From the NCBI GenBank assembly GCA_964537875.1, contig CAZIDN010000023.1, forward strand, positions 1 to 54,598: DNA of 54,598 nucleotides. Direction: 5' to 3'. Below are positions 25,648 through 33,618 of this stretch, one piece after another (positions within the stretch are counted from its first letter, which is position 1; each line of letters starts with the position of its first letter). The notes beneath the pieces are model-generated. The model was not told the DNA's origin. It saw nothing but the letters and a program-made list of their open reading frames with translations, and made no database searches. The stretch is from JAPKZH01 sp964537875. GTDB taxonomy: Bacteria > Acidobacteriota > Aminicenantia > Aminicenantales > UBA4085. The position numbers and the translations under genes are program-made.

Positions 25648-26795
25648 AGCTGCAGCAGCCTGTACCGGTCGGAATATATGGCCCCGCCGGCGCGCACTCT
25701 CCGGCCTCGGCCCTCTTCCCAAAGATCCCCGAATACCTCCTTTTCCCGGATTTCAGGATGGAGCTTAAGCCAGTCCTCGTGCTGTGCCGCCGACAAATAT
25801 CCCAATTCCCTCAATCTCCGCAACATCGCGGCAAAGCTCACCCCGAAATACCGCTTCAAGTAGAGGGCTTGCTCGGAAGCGAGCTTCCGTCCGCCGAATT
25901 CTTTCTCGATCGTCGCCCGGACCTTGGAGGCGGGCATCAAGAAGGCGGCCGCGAAACTCTGGGCAAATTCCTCCCGCGGCCGGGAAAGTGAGACAAACTC
26001 ATCGCTGAAAACGCCGGGGTCGTCGATGAGAGGGCCTTCGTGGCGGTCCTTGAGGTAATGGCAGTATTCGTGGGCGGCGGTGAAGGCCTGGCGGCCGGGC
26101 GGGTCGGCGCTGTTGATCAGGGCAAAGGCGGCTTCGCTTTCCTCGAGAAAGATGAAAACGCCGGAAAGCTTGGAGGCGGCGGGGATGGGCAGCCGGAGGA
26201 TGCGGCAGCCGTTGAGCTCCGCGAGGGCGAAGATATCGCGAATGGGCTCATCCCCGAGTCCGAGGCGGCGGCGTTCCTCCTCGGCCAGGAGATCGGGGGA
26301 GATGTTGGCATAGAGGGGAGCGAGCCCGAGGCGGCGGCCGGTGAGTCGCTCCAGGCGAACGTAGTCATCGCAGTATCTTTTGAAGCGCTGGAGAACAGAG
26401 CGGGCGGCTTGATCCAGGCCATAAAAAGCCGTGGGGACGGCGGGGGCTGAAGAGGCATGGGGAACCGCGGTAATGGCGGGCACTGTCGGTAGGGCGGGTT
26501 TTGCTCCGAGCGCTGGGCCAAGCTCCCATGAGGACTCTGGCGAGCACTCCATGCCTGCTGTCACTCCCCTGAGGAGGATGTTGAAGCCGCCCTCTTTTTC
26601 CTCGAGGAAATAGCCGATGTCTTTTCTGAGGAGCGAGGCGATCTTGTTCAGGGTGGCGAGGGAGGGGGCTCTTTTATCGGACTCGAGAAGAGAGATGAAC
26701 TCGCTCGAGACACCGAGCGTGCGGGCTATTGCCGCCTGGCTGAGGCCCAGGCCGGTGCGGGCTTTTTTGATCCTGGCCCCGAGGACGCCATACAT
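25602..26795 (-). CDS. XRE regulator fused to ImmA/IrrE metallopeptidase
   Basis: 397 aa from ATG 26795. Residues 1-65 are a Cro/CI-type HTH (LGLSQAAIARTLGVSSEFISLLESDKRAPS). A Pro/Ala-rich linker follows. The C-terminal half has the zinc-peptidase motif AAHEYCHYLKDR and EEFAQSFAAAFLMPASKVR. Such proteins cleave repressors or toxins on a signal. A farther ATG at 26843 is excluded: it lies inside a promoter (TTGACA 26857-26862, 17 bp, TATATA 26834-26839). The overlapping HNH gene downstream suggests this protein controls it. Confidence 0.8.
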   Translation of the reverse strand: MYGVLGARIKKARTGLGLSQAAIARTLGVSSEFISLLESDKRAPSLATLNKIASLLRKDIGYFLEEKEGGFNILLRGVTAGMECSPESSWELGPALGAKPALPTVPAITAVPHASSAPAVPTAFYGLDQAARSVLQRFKRYCDDYVRLERLTGRRLGLAPLYANISPDLLAEEERRRLGLGDEPIRDIFALAELNGCRILRLPIPAASKLSGVFIFLEESEAAFALINSADPPGRQAFTAAHEYCHYLKDRHEGPLIDDPGVFSDEFVSLSRPREEFAQSFAAAFLMPASKVRATIEKEFGGRKLASEQALYLKRYFGVSFAAMLRRLRELGYLSAAQHEDWLKLHPEIREKEVFGDLWEEGRGRRVRAGGAIYSDRYRLLQLEAARKKGLNLAREP

Positions 26796-26833
26796 CGTTC
26801 TAAGGCGCGGTTGCGTTCCCTCTTCTGGTGCGG

Positions 26834-26862
26834 TATATAACATTATGTTAGGATTATGTCAA
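26834..26862 (-). promoter_or_regulatory. Promoter of the XRE-ImmA/HNH operon
   Basis: On the minus strand TTGACA (26857-26862) and TATATA (26834-26839) are separated by 17 bp, a near-consensus sigma-70 promoter. The predicted start leaves about 30 nt of leader before ATG 26795. Confidence 0.6.
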
Positions 26863-27061
26863 TAGAAAGGATCGCTGCGGACTATGGGTTAGCGGGATGT
26901 CAAGGGAGGGGCGAATTGATTGCTTGGAGTAAGAAAGCTTCCAGTGAGAAAATCACAATGAAAGCTGCGTCTTTTATAAATGATAAAGAGCGGCTCTTGG
27001 ACAAGATCTTGACAGTAGTGTTATAATTATTATGGCAAAACAAGGATAAAAGTTATAAAAC

Positions 27062-27124
27062 GCCCCTTGCGACATTTTGGCCGCCGATAAAAAGGCCAAA
27101 ATCGACCAAGGGGCTTTGTTTTTA
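27062..27124 (+). terminator. Terminator-like hairpin in the NYN leader
   Basis: GCCCCTTG...TTTTGGCC (27062-27082) pairs with GGCCAAAA...CAAGGGGC (27094-27114) as two 8-bp stems around a 5x5 internal loop, followed by TTTGTTTTT. It ends about 12 nt before the NYN start codon. Its right arm and T-run are part of a 48-bp copy (27082-27129) of HicB coding sequence at 52904-52951. Confidence 0.5.
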
Positions 27125-27135
27125 CGGGGGAAAAC

Positions 27136-27792
27136 ATGAGTAAGGTGGTATTCATGATTGATGGCTGGTTCATGAGAAAACGGGTATATCAGTTAAAGAC
27201 CTTCTTCTATAACGGCCCAAATATCAGGAACTACTGCACGCATTTTTTAAGTAATTCAGACGCTTTATACAGGATATTTTATTACGACACGGAGCCCTTA
27301 ATAGAAAAAGGGCATAATCCTATAACAAATGAGTTCATTGATTTTGGAAAAACTCACGTCGCTATGCAGCAAAAAGAACTCTTTGCATCCCTTCGTAGAA
27401 CGCCAAATTTTGCTCTCAGACTTGGCAAAACAATTTGGAGAAACAACAGCTGGATATTGCGTCCAGAGAAATTCAAAGACCTAATTTCTAAAAGGATCAC
27501 CATCGAAAGCCTCTCTGAATTCGATGTTCATCCCCAAATTGAACAAAAGGCTGTCGATATGAAAATCGGGATGGATATCGCTTTGATTGCAATGAAAAGG
27601 TTAGCAGACTTGCTGATCATAATTACCGGAGACGCAGACATAGTCCCGGCGCTTAAACTTGCCAGGCGCGAAGGGATGCAGGTCGGCTTGGATCCTTTGG
27701 GTTGCCCGATACAGCCTGAACTGCAGGAACACGCCGATTTTGTAACAACAAAGATAAACAACTATCGGCCGTTGCTGCTCATGAATCAATAG
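27136..27792 (+). CDS. NYN-domain (PIN-like) RNase
   Basis: 218 aa of the NYN/LabA-like nuclease fold. Acidic residues typical of the active site are visible: FMIDG (D9), KAVDMKIGMDI (D141, D147) and ITGDADIVP (D166, D168). The strand AREGMQVGLDPLG follows. Family members cut RNA. A GGGGG ribosome site precedes ATG 27136. The leader contains a terminator-like hairpin and a HicB-derived fragment. A 256-bp piece of this gene (27455-27710) is copied, diverged, at 33232-33487. Confidence 0.75.
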   Translation: MSKVVFMIDGWFMRKRVYQLKTFFYNGPNIRNYCTHFLSNSDALYRIFYYDTEPLIEKGHNPITNEFIDFGKTHVAMQQKELFASLRRTPNFALRLGKTIWRNNSWILRPEKFKDLISKRITIESLSEFDVHPQIEQKAVDMKIGMDIALIAMKRLADLLIIITGDADIVPALKLARREGMQVGLDPLGCPIQPELQEHADFVTTKINNYRPLLLMNQ

Positions 27793-27847
27793 CCGCCGAC
27801 AATCATATCAACTCGCGGCGCTTCTGGTTGTTTGCAGGCAGAGCATC

Positions 27848-28195
27848 GGACGCATCAAGGACCTTCAGCATGGCTGCAAAATTGCAAGTTAAATTTGCAG
27901 CGCGGAAAATATGCCATTCGCGGGTTGCCGGATCCTTCACCTTATCCAACAGAAGACAGTCATGAAATCAGGGAAATTGTGCAGCAACCTGCTGCACAAT
28001 TTCCGGGTCCTTCCAGACTGCGGCAAAATCCCGCATATATTTCAAGTTCCGGGGCGAGAGGCCCTGTAAAGCGGGAAAATCAAGCCGGAGATCGGCCGAA
28101 AGACGATCAATAACCTTAGCGCCCCATCCTTCGGCTAGGTGCCGGCGAGATTTGACCTGCCCGTGAGTTTTGATATGGGAAACCTGCGCTCTCAC
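27848..28195 (-). pseudogene. DUF1016 (YhcG-like) nuclease remnant
   Basis: GWGAKVIDRLSADLRLDFPALQG, FSPRNLKYMRDF-type and DPEIVQQVAAQFP segments match the DUF1016 N-terminal domain of PD-(D/E)XK proteins. The frame then hits TGA where the family has Trp (QFPW), yet the same frame continues with LLLDKVKDPATREW, another DUF1016 block. It is also cut at both ends: the first about 40 residues and everything after REWHI are absent. The start overlaps the Fic stop. Confidence 0.6.
27858..27911. repeat. Diverged repeat shared with 54359-54412
   Basis: About 54 bp (AGGACCTTCAGCATGGCTGC and onward) match 54359-54412 at roughly 80 percent by eye. Both contain alternating TGCAAA and TTTGCA words. In the minus frames both encode a CxFAxMLKVL-like peptide. 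Function unknown; both copies lie in gene debris. Confidence 0.45.
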
Positions 28196-29355
28196 AGCGG
28201 CTCGGTCCCTTCATTCAGAATCGAAAGATATTGGTCGTAGACAAACACGCGGTTGCGTTGCCTCCCCGTAAGCTCTCGCGCGAGGCCAAGCTTGATGATG
28301 GCGTCCATGCCCTTTGCCGCCGCGGGAAACGAAATGCCAGTGCGCTTGCATACTTCTTTCAAGGTCAGGATGGGGCGCTCACGCAGAGCGTCAAAGATAC
28401 GCAATGCAGTGGCTGTGATCCGCCCAAGCTCCTGGATGCGGAAAGCATCGTCCTTGAATAGTTTCACGAGGCGCTGGGCGGTTTGCACGGCGGTGGTCGC
28501 CGTCTGTGCTACGCCATCCAGAAAGAAGTCGAGCCAGGCTTCCCAATCACCGTCTGAACGCGCCAAATCAAGCAGGCGGTAATACTCGGCGCGGCGCTGT
28601 TTGAAATACAGGCTTAAGTAGAGCAATGGCTGTGAGAGCACTCCGCTAAGGTGCAACATCAGCGCGATGAGCAGCCGCCCGATCCGGCCGTTTCCGTCAA
28701 GGAAAGGGTGGATTGTCTCAAACTGGACATGCGCCAGAGCCGCTTTGCCTAGGGCAGGATAGGGCACATGCTCATCGTGGATGAACCGCTCGAATTGAGC
28801 CATGCAGTTTTCGACCTGGGACGGAGGCGGCGGGACAAAATGCGCAATGCCGGGCCGAGTTCCTCCAATCCAGTTCTGCGAGCGGCGGAATTCGCCCGGC
28901 GACTTTTCGCTTCCTCGGCCGCGGGAGAGAAGCTTCTCGTGTATTTCCCTAATGAGCCGGTTGGAGAGAGGAAAACCCTCGCGCAGCCGCGTAACGCCAT
29001 GTTCCAGGGCAGAGACGTAATTAGAAACCTCGACCACATCATCAAAAGGGACTCCCGGCGCTTGTTCAAGCTCAAACAGCAGCAGGTCTGATAGCGAGGA
29101 TTGCGTGCCTTCAATTTGGGAGGACAGCACTGCTTCCCGACGGACATACGCATAGAGGAAGAGATGCGGGTCGGGAAGCAAGAGAGTGATGCTATCCAGT
29201 CTGCCCAGGGCCAGGGTCGCTCGTTCCAGCAGCCGCTGACGCGAGTTGGTGAGTTCAAGTGGTGGCCGGGGAGGCAAAGGATCAGGGATGAAGGCCCGTA
29301 CTACCTCGCCGCCAACATTGGACGCCTCATATCTGCCCGAAATTCCCCGATTCAT
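28192..29355 (-). CDS. Fic family protein (AMP-transferase-like)
   Basis: 387 aa. The Fic motif is complete (HPFLDGNGRIGR, catalytic H216). An N-terminal inhibitory helix motif SSQIEGT (residues 78-84, the S-x3-E-G form) marks a class II Fic that is self-inhibited until E82 is displaced. A C-terminal winged helix (LTLKEVCKRTGISFPAAAKGMDAIIKLG) suggests DNA binding or self-regulation. Family members transfer AMP from ATP to target proteins. Its stop overlaps the DUF1016 remnant start, so the two may once have formed an operon. Confidence 0.85.
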   Translation of the reverse strand: MNRGISGRYEASNVGGEVVRAFIPDPLPPRPPLELTNSRQRLLERATLALGRLDSITLLLPDPHLFLYAYVRREAVLSSQIEGTQSSLSDLLLFELEQAPGVPFDDVVEVSNYVSALEHGVTRLREGFPLSNRLIREIHEKLLSRGRGSEKSPGEFRRSQNWIGGTRPGIAHFVPPPPSQVENCMAQFERFIHDEHVPYPALGKAALAHVQFETIHPFLDGNGRIGRLLIALMLHLSGVLSQPLLYLSLYFKQRRAEYYRLLDLARSDGDWEAWLDFFLDGVAQTATTAVQTAQRLVKLFKDDAFRIQELGRITATALRIFDALRERPILTLKEVCKRTGISFPAAAKGMDAIIKLGLARELTGRQRNRVFVYDQYLSILNEGTEPL

Positions 29356-29450
29356 CTCTAGACCTGCTATTAAGTGATCGTTAAATAACCATTTCGTTTA
29401 TTAAATAATAAGGCATATTCGTTTAATAAGCAAGCGAAACTTCCTGAAAA

Positions 29451-29510
29451 GGCTCGGCCTCGAGGCGGGCATGGTGTTCCTCGAAAGAATCTGAAATGTA
29501 CTTGAGGAAC
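29451..29510 (-). pseudogene. HsdM fragment, second copy
   Basis: FLKYISDSFEEHHARLEAEP in the minus frame is a 20-residue piece of the HsdM N-terminal domain, overlapping what is seen at 24409-24592 but reaching further. Both sides are unrelated. The stretch 29356-29912 holds no gene: only this piece, an 84-bp copied block (29656-29739) and a 97-bp repeat (29821-29917). Confidence 0.55.
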
Positions 29511-29655
29511 AGGGCTGCAAAGCCCAGCCCCATCCGCCTTTACATGCTAATAAACAGATTATGACTAAATTCTGCAAGGAAATGGGGAATTGTTAATAAC
29601 CTTTAGTGGTGATTTTGCCTATTTCAGATATTCTTCTTCCAAAAGAGCGCAGGAA

Positions 29656-29739
29656 ATCGAGCCATTGATTATCCGTGACACCGACAAAGAATTTCATGGC
29701 TCCCTAGCTAGGTTACGGCCTTTCTTCCTGGCGGCTTCG
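29656..29739. repeat. Copied block of the ImmA-HNH junction
   Basis: About 80 of 84 bases match 25564-25647. The copy is flanked by unrelated sequence and codes for nothing of sensible length. It is one of several short pasted fragments in this window. Confidence 0.8.
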
Positions 29740-29820
29740 GATCGCCAATTCACAAAAGTACCTATTTTATTACCCATTTAATTGCGTATTACCCGGTTTC
29801 GGCTTAATGCGGGAGGGATC

Positions 29821-29917
29821 ATGGGCGGGGACGAGATAAAGAGCTTCATGGTAATCATCAACCATCTCCTTCGGGAGTCGCTGACTCCCGAATTCGGATA
29901 TATTTAAGGGAATCAAA
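29821..29917. repeat. 97-bp repeat with a perfect hairpin (copy 1)
   Basis: Matches 50028-50125 at over 90 percent by eye. It contains TTCGGGAGTC-GCT-GACTCCCGAA (29870-29892), a 10-bp stem with a 3-nt loop. It lies just past, and slightly into, the 3' end of the DUF3307 gene. The stem is kept in both copies while the loop differs (GCT versus GGT). Confidence 0.75.
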
Positions 29918-30668
29918 AGTTCAAGAAATATTTGGTCAAGAAAGCGATGAGCAGGCCATAGCCAAAACTCATGAATGTCCCAATGATTATGTATTCCGCT
30001 TCTTGTCTTTGCTTTACATCTCTGATCTCGCCAAATCGGAAAATTGACTTCGCAGCAATCAAGAATCCCACGCCTTCAGGGTGCCCAGCCAGCACGAGGA
30101 GAAAGATGATAGCACGTTCAAGTTGGCCGATAAGTTTTCCTCCCTTCTTAAGCCCACGAGACAACCTGACGTCCTGCAGCACAGCTGTGCCGTTATCCTG
30201 CGCAATTTCTTTTAGGATTGGATCTACGGCGATGCCGATAAGAATGCTTCCGGCTTGAATTGCGGCAATAGCGCCTGCGAGAATGATGAGTAACCGAGTC
30301 CAGGTATCCCCAAATAGGCCGTTCCAATATAACGCCGGGCTATATCGTTCGGTCACCCACATCGACAAGGCCACCAAAAGAGCGATATGGGCAACTTGAT
30401 CGATGAGGAAAACAGCCAACAATCTGGATTTTATCCTGGTTTTAATAAAATCAAGAATGGCATGCCCCAGGAATATGGCGAAAGGAAGTATCCAAGCCCC
30501 CCATGCGCCACACAGCAAATAGCTTGCGGCGCTCACAAGAAAGGCATGTCTCAGGAGGACCAAGAAATTCAACTTATTTTCGGCCGTTTTGGCAGTTTGA
30601 AATACAAAGTCGGCTAAGAAATGAGCTGCTATAAGGCAAACGAGTAAAGCCCGAAAGTCAGAAAACAC
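29913..30668 (-). CDS. DUF3307 membrane protein
   Basis: 251 aa from GTG 30668, chosen because AAGGAG lies 9 nt upstream; a TTG at 30686 has no such site. LIAAHFLADFVFQT near the start is the DUF3307 signature. About seven hydrophobic helices follow, including FLGHAILDFIKTRI with an H and D in the membrane. A cytoplasmic loop (LKEIAQDNGTAVLQDVRLSRG) sits around residues 160-185. It is downstream of a SatD-family gene, a recurrent pairing. Function unknown; the operon may be controlled through GCTTGT palindromes. Confidence 0.7.
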   Translation of the reverse strand: MFSDFRALLVCLIAAHFLADFVFQTAKTAENKLNFLVLLRHAFLVSAASYLLCGAWGAWILPFAIFLGHAILDFIKTRIKSRLLAVFLIDQVAHIALLVALSMWVTERYSPALYWNGLFGDTWTRLLIILAGAIAAIQAGSILIGIAVDPILKEIAQDNGTAVLQDVRLSRGLKKGGKLIGQLERAIIFLLVLAGHPEGVGFLIAAKSIFRFGEIRDVKQRQEAEYIIIGTFMSFGYGLLIAFLTKYFLNF

Positions 30669-30690
30669 TCTGTTCCTCTCCTTCAACCAT

Positions 30691-30738
30691 TACAAGCATT
30701 TTCGCTTGTATTGGGCAATTACAAGCTATATAGCTTGT
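30691..30738. promoter_or_regulatory. Two GCTTGT palindromes between satD-like and DUF3307 genes
   Basis: TACAAGCATTTTCGCTTGTA (30691-30710) has 7-bp perfect arms. ACAAGCTATATAGCTTGT (30721-30738) is a perfect 18-bp palindrome covering the stop codon of the upstream gene. Centres are 29 bp apart. The same word recurs upstream of the operon. Confidence 0.6.
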
Positions 30739-31400
30739 TCTAGCCTTTTCTCAAAAAAATCGATCCCTTTCTCCAGGGCATACCAGCCGGCCCGGCTCAA
30801 GTGTTGAGCGACGGCTTGTTGAGTGATTTTCTCCTCCCATAATTTTTCTGCGATCTCTTCCTGCTTCATCCCTTTCAAAGCACCCGATATGGCCAGCGCC
30901 TGCTTATCCGTCCATCGACTGGCGATAGCGTCAATAAGCCGGACAATGATATCAAGAGTGAGAGTATGTTCATTGTTTTCATGGACAAAGTACATATTGC
31001 CCGACTTTGATCCATAGAGGTTGTCCAGCGCTTCTCCGGAGAGTTTATAAGCCTCTCCATGTCCTTCTGAGACCCGAGTTTTAGGAATCGAGTCGATCTT
31101 CCCAACCGCAATGGCCATTCTAGTATCCAGATTTCGCATCGCCATTTTCGCGCGAATCGTAGCCCTATAAAAAAGAGATAACCGGAGTGCGCTGGCCGGC
31201 TCGAGCACAAGCATTTGCCAGCTATCGCCCCTGAATATATCGACGTCGAGCGGCACGATCTTTCTAAAGGATTCGCGAAGCAGTCGTGAGCTTTCATTCA
31301 TAACGGCATGCAATTTTTCCCAATCTTTGGGGCTCAGCTTAGAAGACTTAATGAGGTCACCCGTGATGATCGCACATTGATCAATCTTTCTGCCCTTCAT
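30726..31400 (-). CDS. SatD family protein
   Basis: 224 aa from ATG 31400 (AGGAG about 11 nt upstream). CAIITGDLIKSSKL, IFRGDSWQMLV, MRNLDTRMAIAVG, GEAYKLSGEALDNL and the closing helix-turn-helix (LKGMKQEEIAEKLWEEKITQQAVAQHLSRAGW) match the SatD family. The N-terminal part resembles nucleotide cyclase/polymerase palm-like folds in outline; the end could bind DNA. Role unknown. It is co-oriented with DUF3307. The palindromes before both genes are good candidates for its own HTH. Confidence 0.7.
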   Translation of the reverse strand: MKGRKIDQCAIITGDLIKSSKLSPKDWEKLHAVMNESSRLLRESFRKIVPLDVDIFRGDSWQMLVLEPASALRLSLFYRATIRAKMAMRNLDTRMAIAVGKIDSIPKTRVSEGHGEAYKLSGEALDNLYGSKSGNMYFVHENNEHTLTLDIIVRLIDAIASRWTDKQALAISGALKGMKQEEIAEKLWEEKITQQAVAQHLSRAGWYALEKGIDFFEKRLEQAI

Positions 31401-31420
31401 CGGAGTTTTTCTCCTGGAAT

Positions 31421-31468
31421 ACAAGCACTCAGACTTGTTTTAATATAATACAAGTTTTTATGCTTGTA
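31421..31468. promoter_or_regulatory. Two ACAAG...CTTGT repeats upstream of the SatD-like gene
   Basis: ACAAGCACTCAGACTTGT (31421-31438) and TACAAGTTTTTATGCTTGTA (31449-31468) repeat the dyad seen at 30691-30738, with 5-6 bp perfect arms. They lie just before the ribosome site of the SatD-like gene. Confidence 0.58.
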
Positions 31469-31652
31469 AATCGCTTTTTATAAAAGACGCCGTAAAATCA
31501 GCAACTTTCTCACCCCGATATTTATCCGAGCCAAAGCAAAGAAAAGAAGCTCTTAAGCTTATCTTGAAGGCAAATCTCTAAGCCTATTCAAGATATTCCT
31601 CTTCCAAATGATGGAGAAGCCCGTTAGACTCCTCTTTGTGCAATATTTTAAA

Positions 31653-31696
31653 TATACTGCATGATATTGCATTCATTCTATGCAGTATAATATAAT
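31653..31696 (+). promoter_or_regulatory. Dyad and promoter of the DUF4143 ATPase gene
   Basis: TATACTGCAT (31653-31662) faces ATGCAGTATA (31680-31689), 10-bp perfect arms 17 bp apart. A promoter with TTGCAT (31667-31672), 18 bp and TATAAT (31691-31696) would start RNA about at the ATG (31703), so the message is probably leaderless. Confidence 0.5.
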
Positions 31697-31702
31697 ACTT
31701 GC

Positions 31703-32968
31703 ATGAAAGACATAATGCTTAGCCACAAACTCGAAAGGGATAGCCTCGTAAAAGGAAATTATGTTCCAAGAGACGGGCTCAAAGCTGCCAAAGATGCCAT
31801 CGCCAATAGCCTGGTGAAGGTGATCGTTGGGCCGAGAAGAGCGGGAAAATCAATCTTTTCCATTCAGATCCTTGACGGAATGGATTTTGCGTATGTGAAT
31901 TTTGATGACGAAAGGATTCTTTCTGTCGAAAATTATGATGAGATCTTGAAGGGGCTCCGAGAGGTTTACGGAGAGACGACGCACATCCTCTTTGATGAAA
32001 TCCAAAATTTAGCACGATGGGAACTCTTTGTGAACAGGCTTCAGCGCGCCGGTTACAACCTGGTTCTTACAGGCTCCAATTCGCGGTTGCTGAGCAGAGA
32101 ACTGGCGACCCATCTGACGGGAAGGCACATCCCTTTTCAGATCTTTCCTTTTTCGTTCAAAGAAGTCCTGAGAGCCAGGGGAGTTGAGCTTGATGAATCC
32201 TATGCGATTAAAGAAAAACAGGGATTGATTCTCCACTATCTCAACGATTATCTGCAAACAGGCGGATATCCCGAGGTTGTTCTGAAGAAGGTGGAATCTC
32301 CCGATTATCTGCGGCTGCTTGTCGAAAGCGTTCTTTTCAAAGACGTCGCCAAAAGGTACAACATCAGGTTCAGCAAGAAGATGTATGACCTGGCCCTGTA
32401 TCTGATCAGCAACCACTCGACGGAGATATCCTCGTCGAGGCTGAAGAATATCCTCGATTTTAAAAGCGTCCACACGGTGGAGAACTATCTTTCCTACCTA
32501 GAAGAAGCTTTCCTTGTTTTCACCGTGAGACGGTTTTCCTTCAAGCTCAAAGAGCAGCTCCGGACGCGGCGCAAGGTCTATGTTTACGATAACGGAGTCA
32601 TCAATGTTTATAAATTCAAGATTTCGCCCGATACCGGAAGGTTGATGGAAAATCTTGTGGCGGTCGAGCTTCTGAGAAGAGGGGCCGATTTTTACTATTT
32701 CAAGAATTCCCGGGGGGCAGAGGTCGATTTTATCCTCAAAGAAGCGGGAAAAATCGCCGCGCTCGTCCAGGTCTGTTACGACATCAAAAGTCCCGAAGTT
32801 AAAGAAAGAGAATGCCGCTCTCTGCTCAGGGGAAGTGAGGAACTTAACTGCCAAAGCCTGTTCGTGATCACCTGGGATGATGAGAGAGAAGAAAAACACA
32901 AAGACCTCGTCATCCATTTCATCCCTCTCTGGAAATGGCTCGTGAGTGTTCCCGCAATCCCGGGATAA
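31703..32968 (+). CDS. AAA ATPase with DUF4143 domain
   Basis: 421 aa. Walker A GPRRAGKS (residues 43-50), Walker B THILFDEIQN, sensor VLTGSNSRLL, then FPFSFKEVL and TGGYPEV, and a C-terminal DUF4143 nuclease-like part (YFKNSRGAEVDFILKE, ending IPLWKWL). This family of ATPases is common in accessory regions of bacteria and archaea; its target is unclear. Fragments of related genes are seen at 32531-32564 copied to 50195-50228, and remnants at 40308-40470 and near 54190-54280. Confidence 0.8.
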   Translation: MKDIMLSHKLERDSLVKGNYVPRDGLKAAKDAIANSLVKVIVGPRRAGKSIFSIQILDGMDFAYVNFDDERILSVENYDEILKGLREVYGETTHILFDEIQNLARWELFVNRLQRAGYNLVLTGSNSRLLSRELATHLTGRHIPFQIFPFSFKEVLRARGVELDESYAIKEKQGLILHYLNDYLQTGGYPEVVLKKVESPDYLRLLVESVLFKDVAKRYNIRFSKKMYDLALYLISNHSTEISSSRLKNILDFKSVHTVENYLSYLEEAFLVFTVRRFSFKLKEQLRTRRKVYVYDNGVINVYKFKISPDTGRLMENLVAVELLRRGADFYYFKNSRGAEVDFILKEAGKIAALVQVCYDIKSPEVKERECRSLLRGSEELNCQSLFVITWDDEREEKHKDLVIHFIPLWKWLVSVPAIPG

Positions 32969-33107
32969 GCCGGATTGTTTGCACAGAGTAAGGAACGGGT
33001 AAGGACGAGCGAAATGGCCGGCAGGCCATACTGCCACTCCTATTCCTTCAAGGCCTTAAAAAGCGGCCTTCTCGAATTTTACTTTTTCGTAGCCCCCTTC
33101 GCCTCAT

Positions 33108-33232
33108 GGACGAGCTTGACCTTCAACGCCTCGGCGATGTCTTTGGCAATCTGGTCCTGGACATGGAGAAGGAATAAATATCCGAGCGCAGGTCGGCCTC
33201 TTTCCCTTCCACCTGCTCCGGGCTCATGTATT
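33108..33232 (-). pseudogene. Two joined pieces of a Ser/Thr kinase gene
   Basis: 33108-33170 matches 51015-51077 (the kinase C-terminal end) and 33171-33232 matches 51706-51767 (kinase domain around SPEQVEGKEADLRSDIYS), each nearly identical. The intervening about 630 bp are missing. The next base begins an NYN-gene fragment. Confidence 0.8.
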
Positions 33233-33487
33233 ATTGCGTCCTGAGAAATTCAAATACTTGATTTCTAAAAGGATCACCATCGAAAGCCTTTCCGAATTCG
33301 ATGTTCATCCTCAAATTGAACAAAAGGCTGTCGATATGAAAATCGGCCTGGATATTGCTTTGATTGCAATGAAAAGGTTAGCAGACTTGCTGATCATAAT
33401 CACAGGAGACGCGGACATAGTCCCGGCGCTTAAACTTGCCAGGCGGGAGGGGATGCAGGTCGGCTTAGATCCTTTAGGTCGTCCGAT
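33232..33487 (+). pseudogene. NYN-domain gene fragment
   Basis: A diverged 256-bp copy of 27455-27710, keeping KAVDMKIGLDIALIAMKRL and ITGDADIVPALKLA but lacking the first third and the end. It joins the kinase piece at a shared TATT. Downstream (33488-33600) the frame reads into a hydrophobic tail with RR, like the last helix of an unrelated membrane protein. The rest of 32969-33618 holds no intact gene. Confidence 0.8.
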
Positions 33488-33594
33488 TCCCTCCGGCAGC
33501 ATCGCGCCGGGCAGGAGTCTGCGGTTTGCCGTCCTCTTCATGTCCCTCGGCTTGGGAGTTCTGGCCGCGGGGCGCCGCCCGAGGGAAACGGTGG

Positions 33595-33600
33595 TATAAT
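33595..33600 (+). promoter_or_regulatory. Extended -10 of the permease gene
   Basis: TGGTATAAT (TATAAT at 33595-33600) is an extended -10 box 18 nt before ATG 33619. A -35 box is not obvious. Confidence 0.4.
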
Positions 33601-33618
33601 AAATCGAGAGGCCCTGAC

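Noticed and set aside
30691..31468. GCTTGT dyads as transcription terminators
   Set aside because: AT-rich spacers, no T-runs, and the same dyad occurs before both genes, which suits operators better.
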